Below, one piece after another: positions 1-7,370 of a stretch of 64,000 nt of DNA. The notes beneath the pieces are model-generated. The model was not told where the DNA came from. It saw nothing but the letters and a program-made list of their open reading frames with translations, and did no database searches. This stretch comes from an uncultured Subdoligranulum sp. (GTDB taxonomy: Bacteria; Bacillota; Clostridia; Oscillospirales; Ruminococcaceae): assembly GCF_963931595.1 (NCBI RefSeq), contig NZ_OZ007030.1, positions 1,976,481 through 2,040,480 of the forward strand, written 5' to 3'. Position 1 is the first letter of the stretch, and each line of letters opens with the position of its first letter. A program made the translations under genes and the position numbers.

Positions 1-55
1 AAGGCAAGAGAAACTGCGGAATAATTAACGCTGTTTTCGTAAGCCAAGCCAACTG

Positions 56-93
56 AAAAAAGTGCGACACCTACACAGGCTATCGCACTTTTT
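56..93. terminator. bidirectional Rho-independent terminator
   Basis: Arms AAAAAAGTGCGA and TCGCACTTTTT flank a 15-base loop, with A and T tracts on both sides, so it can work on either strand. On the minus strand it lies just beyond the 98-residue gene. On the plus strand an open frame ending with TAA at 22-24 may be the tail of a gene outside the window. Confidence 0.75.
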
Positions 94-104
94 AGGTTAT
101 TTTT

Positions 105-401
105 TTATTCTCCACACAAATCATAAAGCTGTTCACATCGGTTTTGAATATCTAAGATTTCTGTTTCGGTTAAACTCCTGCGGTTATGAGTAAGTTGTTG
201 CTCTAAAAAATCACGATAGCCATCAAGTAAGGCATCCCGTAAAAGCTCGGGGGCTTTGCAATGTTCCACACCAAACCATTGCTCATCTTTTTCATCCCAA
301 ATCATAACGGTGTATCCTCGCTTAGTGTTCACCACCTCCAAAACACTATCTTTATTTAGGTAATCGTTGAATACTTCTAAAACCTTTTCAAAGGTCATCA
401 T
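105..401 (-). CDS. small conserved ICE protein, paralogue of the 5206-5511 gene
   Basis: This 98-residue acidic soluble protein has no recognised catalytic motif. It starts MMTFEKVLEVFNDYL and closely resembles the 101-residue protein at 5206-5511 (MKTFEKVLEIFREYL), sharing also a RGY..V.W segment and a YRD/YRS..E motif followed by a charged tail. The two copies lie on opposite sides of the relaxase/AbiE block, which suggests a duplication in the accessory region. An AAGGG sequence precedes the start. Function is unknown. It is followed by the terminator at 56-93. Confidence 0.7.
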   Translation of the reverse strand: MMTFEKVLEVFNDYLNKDSVLEVVNTKRGYTVMIWDEKDEQWFGVEHCKAPELLRDALLDGYRDFLEQQLTHNRRSLTETEILDIQNRCEQLYDLCGE

Positions 402-555
402 TTTATCAGCCCTTTCATATTTTAGGTGCTTATATGTAAGTAGTTTATATACTTATTACGACTATGATAATAAAAGTAAATCATCGTGTAAAGGATACGG
501 ATATTGTTTGCGAACAAAAGTGGCAAGCAATGCCGGTGTTAATACACTCGGCCCA

Positions 556-668
556 CAGAGGGAAAAATCCTGACGTGATTTCCCCCTCTGCTTTGCTTGT
601 TGAGGGCAGCGCCCCCAAGCCCCTTTGAACGCAGAATTTCATTCTGCGGCTACGCGTCCGATGGACGC
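556..668. other. hairpin cluster downstream of the relaxase (terminator or oriT-like)
   Basis: The gene-free stretch 402-685 holds three inverted repeats. CAGAGGG/CCCTCTG (556-562/584-590) extends inward with AAATC/GATTT. CGCAGAAT-TTC-ATTCTGCG (630-648) and GCGTCC-GAT-GGACGC (654-668) are perfect. They sit just past the relaxase stop codon at 686. Paired hairpins beside a relaxase fit either a terminator or part of a transfer origin; the sequence alone does not decide. Confidence 0.45.
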
Positions 669-685
669 TTATGACCATGACCGGC

Positions 686-2101
686 TTACCGCTGGCCGTG
701 GTCTTTTTCTTGTTCTTTTTTCTGTTCCTCATCCATTTTCAGCAGCCGATCCACATTGGCCTTTGCCGTCAAAAGTTCCCGCATTTCCTCACGGGAACGC
801 CGGTACTCGGCGTAGGTTTTCTTCTTTTCCTCCAGCAGTTTGGCATACTCAGATTGCAGGTCTTTGACCTTGGGCAGCTTCTTCACTCCCATCTCATCAA
901 AGGCATTTTTTGCCGCCTGATGGAGCAGAATTTCTTGCTCATGTTCCTCCCGAAATTTTCGGGAATAACCGGCCTTGCGATAGGCAACATAGGTCTCGCG
1001 GGTCTTGGCATAATTAATGATATGGGTACGCAGGACGGCGATCTCTGCCATGCGTTTCTCCGTCGCCTTAATCTGCGCTGACAGCTCATTGTGATGGGCG
1101 GTAGCCGCCACCGCTTTTTCTTCCAGCTCTGTATAGTCCAGTAGGTGATGTTCGGTAAGAAAATTCACGGTCTGCGCCATCTGTTTTAAGTTAAAAACCT
1201 TGGCCCAGCGTGCATATCCAGCACCTTTCCCGGCCTGCAATTTTGCCTGAATATCCACCAGCAAATTGACCTTGGGTGGCTCCGGCTGCACGGTGGATTT
1301 CTTGCGGGGCGTGTGCTGCTTTTCTCCAGCCAGCACCGCACGGATTTCTGTTTCGCTGTACCCGGCTCCCAGCTTGTCATCCATACGGGCTACATTCTTC
1401 CAGCCGGGAGCTTTAAGGCGGATTGCTTTCCCGCGCCGAGATACCTCGCAGCCCATCTCGGAAAGCAGTTGCAGAAGTGTGTCAAAGTCTGCTGGCTTTT
1501 GCTCCAGCGCCCGGTCAATCATCACCCGTAGCTGTTCCCGATGGGAGGGCTTGGCTTGTTCGCCCAGCCACTTGTTGTAGCTTTTTCCGTGGGGCTTGGG
1601 GTTCTCCACAATGGATAGTCCGTTCTCGATACAAATGGTGTCACTTAAACGTCGAACAGCTCTGGTGCTTCCCCAAAAGTTACGGAACTTCCGGTCACAA
1701 TCCATATTGACCGCCGACCAGATGATGTGATTATGAATATGCGATTTGTCGATGTGGGTGCAGACCACAAAGGAATGATTGCCTTTGGTGAACCGCCTGG
1801 CAAATTCTATGCCCAGCCGGTTGGCTTCCTCCGGTGTGATCTCTCCGGGCCTGAACGACTGGCGCACATGGTAGGCGATCACATCATCTGTACCGCGCAC
1901 TCGTCCGGTGGCGGCAATATACTGCCGCTTTGCCAACAGAAACTCTGCATCAGCAGTGCGGCTGTCACATCCATAGCTGGTAATCAATTTTCCGTTGTCG
2001 GTCTTTTGGGGATTTGCCACATAGTCAATAATATCGCTGATGGCACGGCTCTCAGTCCGACCCTTGCCGATATGCAGCGGCATGATGCGTGTGGTTGCCA
2101 T
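686..2101 (-). CDS. ICE relaxase/mobilization nuclease (MobA/VirD2 type)
   Basis: This 471-residue protein has the layout of relaxases that nick oriT and lead the strand through the coupling protein. The N-terminal domain contains the metal-binding histidine motif HIDKSHIHNHIIW near residues 120-130 and early conserved segments (YVANPQKT, YGCD). The C-terminal half is a charged coiled coil ending in a KKEQEKDHGQR tail. AAGGAGG lies eight bases before the ATG at 2101. Its usual partner MobC is encoded at 7026-7370, almost 5 kb upstream, because an IS and an accessory island lie between them; in guest element 1 the same pair is directly overlapping. Confidence 0.9.
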   Translation of the reverse strand: MATTRIMPLHIGKGRTESRAISDIIDYVANPQKTDNGKLITSYGCDSRTADAEFLLAKRQYIAATGRVRGTDDVIAYHVRQSFRPGEITPEEANRLGIEFARRFTKGNHSFVVCTHIDKSHIHNHIIWSAVNMDCDRKFRNFWGSTRAVRRLSDTICIENGLSIVENPKPHGKSYNKWLGEQAKPSHREQLRVMIDRALEQKPADFDTLLQLLSEMGCEVSRRGKAIRLKAPGWKNVARMDDKLGAGYSETEIRAVLAGEKQHTPRKKSTVQPEPPKVNLLVDIQAKLQAGKGAGYARWAKVFNLKQMAQTVNFLTEHHLLDYTELEEKAVAATAHHNELSAQIKATEKRMAEIAVLRTHIINYAKTRETYVAYRKAGYSRKFREEHEQEILLHQAAKNAFDEMGVKKLPKVKDLQSEYAKLLEEKKKTYAEYRRSREEMRELLTAKANVDRLLKMDEEQKKEQEKDHGQR

Positions 2102-2156
2102 AAGGGAGACCTCCTTTCCAAAAAAGAAACGGCCTGCATGGTGCAGACCGCTTTTG

Positions 2157-2489
2157 TTATTCTATTAAATCGTCCTCATCGAGAAAATCAAAATTGTCCT
2201 CGATGTCCTCTAACCGCTTCGGAGGAAACCTCATCTCGTATTGTTCTTTTGCCAGCGCACGAACTTCCCGGCGCTTATCTTTCATTCGGTTCTTCAGCCA
2301 GGAAATCTGCTCCTTTGATAATCTCCATGGGAGATTCAGCAAGCGGTTTATTGTCATTTGCTCCGCTTGCTTCTCCGGCGGCAAAGAAGCACAGGATTTA
2401 CAGACGTGCGCCGCATGACCTTTGCCGGAAAATTTTTCATTAGCCTTATATTCTCCGCAGACTTTACAATAATGGCCGTGCTTCTTCAT
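2157..2489 (-). CDS. small zinc-finger protein of the accessory island
   Basis: This 110-residue protein opens with paired cysteine motifs (CKVCGEY, then HAAHVCKSC), consistent with one zinc-binding knuckle. A basic, arginine-rich middle and a very acidic C-terminus (EDIEDNFDFLDEDDLIE) follow. It overlaps the end of the AbiEii gene by four bases (ATGA), so it is probably translated with the toxin-antitoxin pair. Its role is unknown; a DNA- or RNA-binding accessory factor is possible. Confidence 0.7.
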   Translation of the reverse strand: MKKHGHYCKVCGEYKANEKFSGKGHAAHVCKSCASLPPEKQAEQMTINRLLNLPWRLSKEQISWLKNRMKDKRREVRALAKEQYEMRFPPKRLEDIEDNFDFLDEDDLIE

Positions 2490-3340
2490 AGGCTCGATTC
2501 CTTTTCACTGAGAGCGTATAAACTGCGCACCGCCCCCATGATGATGTTCCACTCCAGATCTGCCGCATAGGAAAATTTTTTGCGGTACGATTCCCAAAGT
2601 TTCTGCATAACCGAGCTGTTCTCCACTTCCTCAAAAACTTCGGCAGCTTCTGCAAGATGTCGTTCTGTCCCGCGTTTGTGAGCAGTGGCCCGCAGCGCAT
2701 CATGGAGAATCTGAGGGTCCAATGTATTCCCATGCAGCTGTTCCAGAATATAAATGTCATAGAAATCTCTCATGCGGGTGTTGGTGGTAGTTCTGGTAAT
2801 GATCGTTTCCAGCTTTTCGGCCAGAACCGTTTCCAGATTGTACGCCCAAATATCAATGGAGCGATCTTCCAGCATCAGCTTGAAAGAGTAGCGGATCTCC
2901 CTGGGGGTAATGGCATCCCCTGTGGAAATGTCAATCTTCAAAGGCGTCACCACACCGTCAAAGGTTGTAGTCATATTTACGCGAATCCCCGGATATTCCG
3001 CCTCATCCATAATCTCCGAAATACTTTTCAGCTGGAATTTGACGCCATCATCAAGCGGGACACTCACAATAGCGGAAATCAAATTCTCTATGTCCTCCAC
3101 ATTGACATTGGCTCCTTTTACAGTAGCGTCCAAATCCATCGTGGAACGGGCATCCAGACCAACCATAGCCGCTACCAGCATACCGCCTTTCAGAATAAAT
3201 TTGTCACGATATTCAGAAAGGGAGATACGCTCCAGAAAACGCTCCATCATGTAGTTCCGCATCAAGAGCTGGGCGTCCGCAGATTTTTTTCTGGAAAGAT
3301 TGCGGATCAGATCCTTCAACTGCCTTGCTGTTTTTATCAT
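2486..3340 (-). CDS. abiEii: AbiEii/AbiGii-family nucleotidyltransferase toxin
   Basis: This 284-residue protein belongs to the AbiEii nucleotidyltransferase family, the toxin of type IV toxin-antitoxin systems that provide phage abortive infection. The motif FILKGGMLVAAMVGLDARSTMDLD (about residues 47-70) is the G-G/T-x9-D-x-D nucleotidyltransferase signature. A later LETVLAEKLETIITR segment and a MRDFYDIYIL segment are also typical. It follows the antitoxin gene with a four-base overlap. AbiEii toxins modify tRNA or nucleotides; the substrate here is not known. Confidence 0.9.
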   Translation of the reverse strand: MIKTARQLKDLIRNLSRKKSADAQLLMRNYMMERFLERISLSEYRDKFILKGGMLVAAMVGLDARSTMDLDATVKGANVNVEDIENLISAIVSVPLDDGVKFQLKSISEIMDEAEYPGIRVNMTTTFDGVVTPLKIDISTGDAITPREIRYSFKLMLEDRSIDIWAYNLETVLAEKLETIITRTTTNTRMRDFYDIYILEQLHGNTLDPQILHDALRATAHKRGTERHLAEAAEVFEEVENSSVMQKLWESYRKKFSYAADLEWNIIMGAVRSLYALSEKESSL

Positions 3341-3930
3341 AAAAGCACCTCCAAATACTGCCGCAGAATTTTTTCTACCCGGAACATACCGGCATACCGC
3401 ATCAATGTCCGCAGGTCTTTGTCTTTTCTTCTGGCATACATCTTTAATGCCCCTTGAAAAGTCTGCATCTCCATGTTGTTCCTGCTGCGGAGCAGGTCGC
3501 AGATGGTGCGCTCCAGGTCATAGACAGGAACTGTATGCCCAAATGGTGTCTGAGCCGTTGTCAGGCCCACCCCATGCAGTTCCGCCTTAATGGTGAATAC
3601 CTGTACGCCCTCTGCTTTCAGCTTGGAGGGATTATATCCGGTCTTGACTGTGACCGTATATTCCAGCGGCTCGCGGTCTGTCAGATCGTGAAAAAATAAA
3701 GCTGTCTCATGGGAAAACACTGCCTGTTCGACCCGCAGATGAAGTAAGTACATGGCATCGACCCAGGCATCCTTGGAAAGATAAATTCCATGCGCGACCC
3801 GCTCCAATTCCCGTGAGTGCACATAATCATAAAAAACAGGCTTAGAAATACCAGCAGATACTACTTGAGCTGTTCGCAGCATCCCATCCTGTGTTTCCAG
3901 CAGCTGATCCAGCTGTTCAAATTGTCCCAC
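3337..3930 (-). CDS. abiEi: AbiEi-type antitoxin/transcriptional repressor
   Basis: The frame opens at 3948, but a GTG at 3930 is the likely start because AAGGAAG lies seven bases before it; this gives 197 residues. The N-terminus is the winged-helix AbiEi domain (GMLRTAQVVSAGISKPVFYDYV, then ERVAHGIYL), followed by the DLTDREPLEYTVTV and PVYDLERTICDLLR segments typical of type IV antitoxins. Such proteins both block toxicity and repress their own promoter. A matching operator palindrome lies directly upstream at 3949-3972. The toxin gene follows with an ATGA overlap. Confidence 0.9.
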   Translation of the reverse strand: MGQFEQLDQLLETQDGMLRTAQVVSAGISKPVFYDYVHSRELERVAHGIYLSKDAWVDAMYLLHLRVEQAVFSHETALFFHDLTDREPLEYTVTVKTGYNPSKLKAEGVQVFTIKAELHGVGLTTAQTPFGHTVPVYDLERTICDLLRSRNNMEMQTFQGALKMYARRKDKDLRTLMRYAGMFRVEKILRQYLEVLL

Positions 3931-3948
3931 CGTACCACTTCCTTTCAC

Positions 3949-3983
3949 ACTAATATTATAAGCAATATTAGTTCAAAAGTAAA
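3949..3983 (-). promoter_or_regulatory. abiE promoter with overlapping operator palindrome
   Basis: On the minus strand TTTACT (3978-3983) and TATAAT (3955-3960) are 17 bases apart. A perfect inverted repeat, ACTAATATT-ATAAGC-AATATTAGT (3949-3972), covers the -10 box. AbiEi antitoxins are known to bind inverted repeats at their own promoter, so this is the expected autoregulatory operator. Confidence 0.7.
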
Positions 3984-4066
3984 GTGATGAAAATTCGGCA
4001 TAATTTTACCGACAGCTTAACGTTCAACAGTTTTGGAAATATGAAGTGGCAGCAAAATAGACAACC

Positions 4067-4504
4067 TCAGCTGCCCATTTCATCACGATATGAAATAATC
4101 TGCTTCTTTTTCTGTTTGGCACACCGTAACGTTGTGGCTGCTCCGCCCCAATCATGGAGAACATAGGCCACCACTACATCGGCGGACTCTACCATCCAGC
4201 GATTTCTATGAGAAATCGAAAAACGGCGCGGTACGTTTTCCAGCGGTGGATACACGGTACTGTCATAGCCAGAAACATCCCGGCCAGTGTTCAAATATGC
4301 CAATACAAGAACCAGCTCGATTTGCGGATACTTTTTCTTTTGTTCCCGTAAAATAGACGCTGCTAAACTGTCGAACTCTCCATATCCTCCAAGATAAAAA
4401 GTTGTTGCTCCTTGCTCAATTAGGTCTTGTGTTACATTGCGAAGCCAATTCGCAATATTGTCTGCCTTTGTGATTTGCGAATGGCCACAAAAAGTTACGT
4501 TCAT
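4067..4504 (-). CDS. SLOG (YpsA-like) domain protein
   Basis: This 145-residue protein is a single Rossmann-like SLOG/YpsA domain. It begins MNVTFCGHSQI, has a glycine-rich FYLGGYGEFD loop (residues 38-47) and later the VESADVVVAYV segment typical of nucleotide-sensing SLOG proteins. SLOG domains bind nucleotide derivatives and often occur in defence or stress modules. It lies between the AbiE pair and a divergent XRE regulator in an accessory island. The specific ligand is not known. Confidence 0.8.
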   Translation of the reverse strand: MNVTFCGHSQITKADNIANWLRNVTQDLIEQGATTFYLGGYGEFDSLAASILREQKKKYPQIELVLVLAYLNTGRDVSGYDSTVYPPLENVPRRFSISHRNRWMVESADVVVAYVLHDWGGAATTLRCAKQKKKQIISYRDEMGS

Positions 4505-4624
4505 ACGATGGCACCCCTATTACCATCATACTGCAAATAGCTCTATTAGTACAGGTACAGGGACCAATTTTAGCAAAACTGCCCATATACTAAATATAGT
4601 ACAGTCACAGGGGCGGTGTATAGA
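4505..4624. promoter_or_regulatory. divergent intergenic region with spaced direct repeats
   Basis: Between the SLOG gene (minus) and the XRE gene (plus), TAGTACAGGTACAGGG (4547-4562) and TAGTACAGTCACAGGG (4597-4612) are near-identical copies 50 bp apart. A TATACT box (4586-4591) precedes the XRE gene. The inverted ACTA-AATA-TAGT lies in the second copy. This fits an operator for the XRE protein, but no good -35 box is visible. Confidence 0.5.
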
Positions 4625-4864
4625 ATGAAGCTAAACGAGGCGGTAAGCAAACGTCTGTTAGAATTACTAGATGAAAGAAAAATGACACAATATCAACTGT
4701 ATATGAAAAGCGGTGTTCCCAAGTCTACGATTGGAAATGTCATCAACTGCTCGTATGATTCGGTTAAGCTACGGATCATTCATGAGATGTGCCAAGGAAT
4801 GGGGATTGGGATAGATACCTTTTTTGCATCGCCGCTTTTTCAAGAAGATAACCTAGAACCATAA
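4625..4864 (+). CDS. XRE/Cro-type helix-turn-helix regulator
   Basis: This 79-residue single-domain DNA-binding protein contains an HTH (MTQYQLYMKSGVPKSTIGNVIN) typical of small Cro/CI-like regulators. The frame opens with GTG at 4616, but the ATG at 4625 has AGGGGCGG eight bases upstream and is preferred. It is the only plus-strand gene in this part of the ICE and faces the SLOG gene across an intergenic region with direct repeats, so it probably controls the island. A perfect hairpin terminator follows. Confidence 0.85.
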   Translation: MKLNEAVSKRLLELLDERKMTQYQLYMKSGVPKSTIGNVINCSYDSVKLRIIHEMCQGMGIGIDTFFASPLFQEDNLEP

Positions 4865-4893
4865 AACCTCCGACGAAATTCGTCGGAGGTTTT
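4863..4893. terminator. bidirectional Rho-independent terminator
   Basis: Fifteen-base perfect arms beginning AAAACCTCCGACGAA surround a one-base centre, with A and T tracts at both ends. It separates the convergent XRE (plus) and CD1845-like (minus) genes. Confidence 0.9.
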
Positions 4894-4897
4894 CATA

Positions 4898-5209
4898 TTA
4901 TCCATAAACCAAATCTTGAATGATAAACTTCAAGTCCTGTACCTTGCCCAGTAGCCAGATTGCAGCCATTGGCAAACCATAGGGACTAATGAGAAATGCT
5001 ATCACCAGCAGGATAATGCCGTTTTGCAAGGAGTAAGTAATCAGAACTGCCACACCCAGCAGGGCAACCACCATGCTGATAAGCCCCAGCACCAAACCGG
5101 AGACATAGACAATCCCCACACAAATCCAGACGAACAGGGTCAGCGACAGAATCACCGGAGCCATTAAAATCTTCAACGGCAGTTTCAGAATGAACCAGAT
5201 CGCCCTCAT
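4898..5209 (-). CDS. CD1845-like small membrane protein
   Basis: The protein has 103 residues from the ATG at 5209, which overlaps the previous stop (ATGA) and has GGAGG upstream; a longer frame from 5227 is less likely. Most of it is hydrophobic, with two to three membrane segments and the ending FLISPYGLPMAAIWLLGKVQDL typical of CD1845-type proteins of clostridial conjugative transposons. The role is unknown. It is translationally coupled to the 101-residue gene before it. Confidence 0.75.
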   Translation of the reverse strand: MRAIWFILKLPLKILMAPVILSLTLFVWICVGIVYVSGLVLGLISMVVALLGVAVLITYSLQNGIILLVIAFLISPYGLPMAAIWLLGKVQDLKFIIQDLVYG

Positions 5210-5511
5210 TTTTCTTCCTCCTTCCATCGTTCCCGAAAGCTCTGACAGAGAATTTCTGCCTGTCTTTCATCTTCTTCCGTCACTTCTCGGCATCCTTTGG
5301 TTAGCCGCAGTTCCTCATAGCTGCGATAATCAGATAACAGCACCTCGAATAGTTCGTCCGGTGTCCGGCTGAGAAGTCCATCCACACAGTAGCGGGAATC
5401 TCCATTCCATGTGACGCGGAGATAACCTTCTCGACAAGGGAGGACTTCTTCCTCTAGATCACAGTCCAAATACTCACGAAAAATCTCCAACACCTTCTCA
5501 AAGGTTTTCAT
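5206..5511 (-). CDS. small conserved ICE protein, paralogue of the 105-401 gene
   Basis: This 101-residue acidic protein begins MKTFEKVLEIFREYLDCD and matches the 98-residue protein at 105-401 along most of its length. An AAAGGAG precedes the start. It is followed with a four-base overlap by the CD1845-like membrane protein, a pairing that suggests a joint role. The IS3 insertion lies in the intergenic region upstream, only about 40 bp from the start codon, and may affect its expression. Function is unknown. Confidence 0.7.
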   Translation of the reverse strand: MKTFEKVLEIFREYLDCDLEEEVLPCREGYLRVTWNGDSRYCVDGLLSRTPDELFEVLLSDYRSYEELRLTKGCREVTEEDERQAEILCQSFRERWKEEEK

Positions 5512-5596
5512 CTATTCTCAACTCCTTTGCGGCAATCTGTTTTCTGGTCCTATGTCAAGAAAAAGTACAAATTAAACATGCCTTTTTTAAGTTGGC

Positions 5597-6520
5597 TTAC
5601 CCTGCCAAAGCTTCTGCTTTTTCGTCTAATGCTGCATAATACTTCTCCTCATATTGATCAGGCGAAAGATATCCACAATGACTGTGGATCCGCACTGTAT
5701 TATAAAATGTTTCAATATATTCAAATACCAACTTATATGCATGCCGGTAGTTAAAAATTTTAAAGCGGTTAATCCATTCCCTTTTCAGTAACGCATGGAA
5801 AGATTCGATACACGCATTATCCCATGGATATGCTTTCTTTGAATAACTGTTTATCATCCCATCTGTTGCCTGACGAAACGCGTCTGATACGTACTGGCAG
5901 CCTCTGTCTGTATGTATAATCAGCGGCTGTGTAATGCTGCGTGTTCTCTTTGCTTTCTCTACGCAGTCCACTACATGGGATGCTTCCAGAGTTTCGCTGA
6001 GTACCCATGCAATGATTTTTCGGGAATACAGATCCATAATGCTAGTCAAGTATACGAAGCCTTCAAATGTCCAAATATATGTGATATCTGACACCCATAC
6101 TGCATCCGGCTGTTCCGGATTGAACTGCTCCTGCAGAATATTGTGCAGTTCCTTGCTGAAATCAGAATCTATAGTAGTTTGTGTGTAAGGCTTTACCCAT
6201 TGTGCTTTGATCCCCATCTGCCGCATATAATTCGCAACTGTTTTTACTGCAATTTTTTCGCCGTCTTTCCACAATTCCCTGGTGATTTTAGGAGCGCCAT
6301 AGTTTTGGTGGGAATCCTCATAGATTTTCAAAATTTTTTCTTTGACCTCCCCACGATGTTTTTCAGTAGCAGAAGGGCATCTTTTTTTCCATGCGTTGTA
6401 GCCGGATCGTGAAACACCAAGACGTTTTAGTACCCCGCTGACAGAGACACGGTGCTTCATCGGCCGTTGTTCCATTTCCACAATATACTCTGCTGTGGCA
6501 GTATAAACAGCCTCTGTCAT
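5597..6520 (-). CDS. IS3-family transposase OrfB (DDE integrase)
   Basis: This 307-residue protein has the IS3/IS150-type layout: an N-terminal HTH_21-like segment (GVSRSGYNAWKKR), then an rve integrase core with catalytic residues visible in VWVSDITYIW (D), IIHTDRGCQYVSD (D) and NACIESFHALLKREW (E). Its ATG overlaps the orfA stop (ATGA). An AAAA run at the junction could also permit a -1 shift to an OrfAB fusion. All three catalytic residues are present, so it may be active. Confidence 0.95.
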   Translation of the reverse strand: MTEAVYTATAEYIVEMEQRPMKHRVSVSGVLKRLGVSRSGYNAWKKRCPSATEKHRGEVKEKILKIYEDSHQNYGAPKITRELWKDGEKIAVKTVANYMRQMGIKAQWVKPYTQTTIDSDFSKELHNILQEQFNPEQPDAVWVSDITYIWTFEGFVYLTSIMDLYSRKIIAWVLSETLEASHVVDCVEKAKRTRSITQPLIIHTDRGCQYVSDAFRQATDGMINSYSKKAYPWDNACIESFHALLKREWINRFKIFNYRHAYKLVFEYIETFYNTVRIHSHCGYLSPDQYEEKYYAALDEKAEALAG

Positions 6521-6810
6521 TTTCCCAGGATACTGATGGCTTTTTTTAGGATTTCAAGGGCATCCTTTGTATCTCTTAGTTCCCGCTGGAGACGTGCGAT
6601 CTCTTTTGCCTCATCACTGGAATAATTCCCGGATCCTCTTGTTGGCACACAGCCTTCATGTTCCTTGGCTGCCCGGAGCCATGTTTTAAGAGCAGAATCA
6701 CTGATTCCCAGATTCTCAGCCGCCTTCTTGAGTGTGAGTTCCGGATGATCCAGCCGATACCTGACTGCGTTCTCCTTAAACTGTTGGTCATATTTCGTAC
6801 CTTTTGCCAT
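6517..6810 (-). CDS. IS3-family transposase OrfA (HTH protein)
   Basis: This 97-residue protein begins MAKGTKYDQQFKENAVRYRLDH and contains the HTH (LTLKKAAENLGISDSALKTWLR) that binds the IS ends. A C-terminal leucine-zipper-like stretch (IARLQRELRDTKDALEILKKAI) supports multimer formation with OrfB. The length is normal for the family. Confidence 0.95.
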   Translation of the reverse strand: MAKGTKYDQQFKENAVRYRLDHPELTLKKAAENLGISDSALKTWLRAAKEHEGCVPTRGSGNYSSDEAKEIARLQRELRDTKDALEILKKAISILGK

Positions 6811-6950
6811 GTCTGTGCTTCCTCCTTCACATCATCTTTCTTATCATACATGATTTAGGTATACATGGCATCTTTACTTTGTACTATTTTTATACTATCA
6901 CTATTCTACCCATATTATCCTTCCAACATTTCAAAAAGACAAGGATATGG

Positions 6951-6998
6951 GCAAAAGAAAAAACGGAGGAAGGCGCGGCGAAAAGAACGCCGTTCCTC
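6951..6998 (-). terminator. Rho-independent terminator after mobC
   Basis: On the minus strand GGAGGAACGGCG pairs with CGCCG and TTCCTCC through a GC-rich stem and is followed by a GTTTTTTCTTTT tract. It ends the long transcript that includes the helicase/methylase, DUF3849 and mobC genes. Confidence 0.75.
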
Positions 6999-7025
6999 CC
7001 TCCGCAGTTGGGGCATATATCCCTG

Positions 7026-7370
7026 TTACGAAAGCCTGGAAAGCTGGGTTAGGATTTCTTTCACGCCCTCCCATAACTGCTCCTGCCGTTGGGCTATATC
7101 CTCCAGGTCAGCATCATAAATCCGCCCCGTTTCATGTACCCGTCGGGTGAGCTGGTTCAGGTTATTGCTGCTTCGGCGCAACAGGGATACCAGTTCCTTC
7201 AGCTCCGGCAAGTCCAGCTGTACCACATAGCCGTCCACAGCCATCTTCCGCAGATAGGCGCTCAGGTTTTTTGTTCCGAACTGTGCCATTTTCTGCTGGA
7301 TCGCTTCCATCTCCGCATCGGAAACCCAAAACAGGACCGGCACATCCCGTTTACGCTTTTTGGCGCTCAT
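7026..7370 (-). CDS. mobC: MobC-type relaxosome accessory protein of the ICE
   Basis: This 114-residue protein has a ribbon-helix-helix-like N-terminus (VPVLFWVSDAEMEAIQQKMAQFGTKNLSAYLRKMA) and the conserved SLLRRSSNNLNQLTRRVHETGRIY segment of the MobC family. MobC proteins bind near oriT and help the relaxase open the strand. Its ATG overlaps the DUF3849 stop (ATGA). The relaxase normally found next is separated by 4.9 kb of accessory DNA. Confidence 0.9.
   Translation of the reverse strand: MSAKKRKRDVPVLFWVSDAEMEAIQQKMAQFGTKNLSAYLRKMAVDGYVVQLDLPELKELVSLLRRSSNNLNQLTRRVHETGRIYDADLEDIAQRQEQLWEGVKEILTQLSRLS

Larger units (their letters stand above)
5553..6900 (-). mobile_element. IS3-family insertion sequence, complete, with 3-bp target duplication
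   Basis: The 1348-bp unit begins TG and ends CA. Subterminal inverted repeats GTACAAATTAAACATGCC (5565-5582) and GGCATCTTTACTTTGTAC (6867-6884) match at 16 of 18 positions. CTA is duplicated at 5550-5552 and 6901-6903. It carries orfA and orfB on the minus strand. The insertion lies in the noncoding gap between mobC and the 101-residue gene and breaks no frame. Confidence 0.85.

Noticed and set aside
5553..6900. The IS considered as one arm of a composite transposon carrying the AbiE island
   Set aside because: No second copy is present in the window, and the 3-bp duplication directly flanks this single copy.
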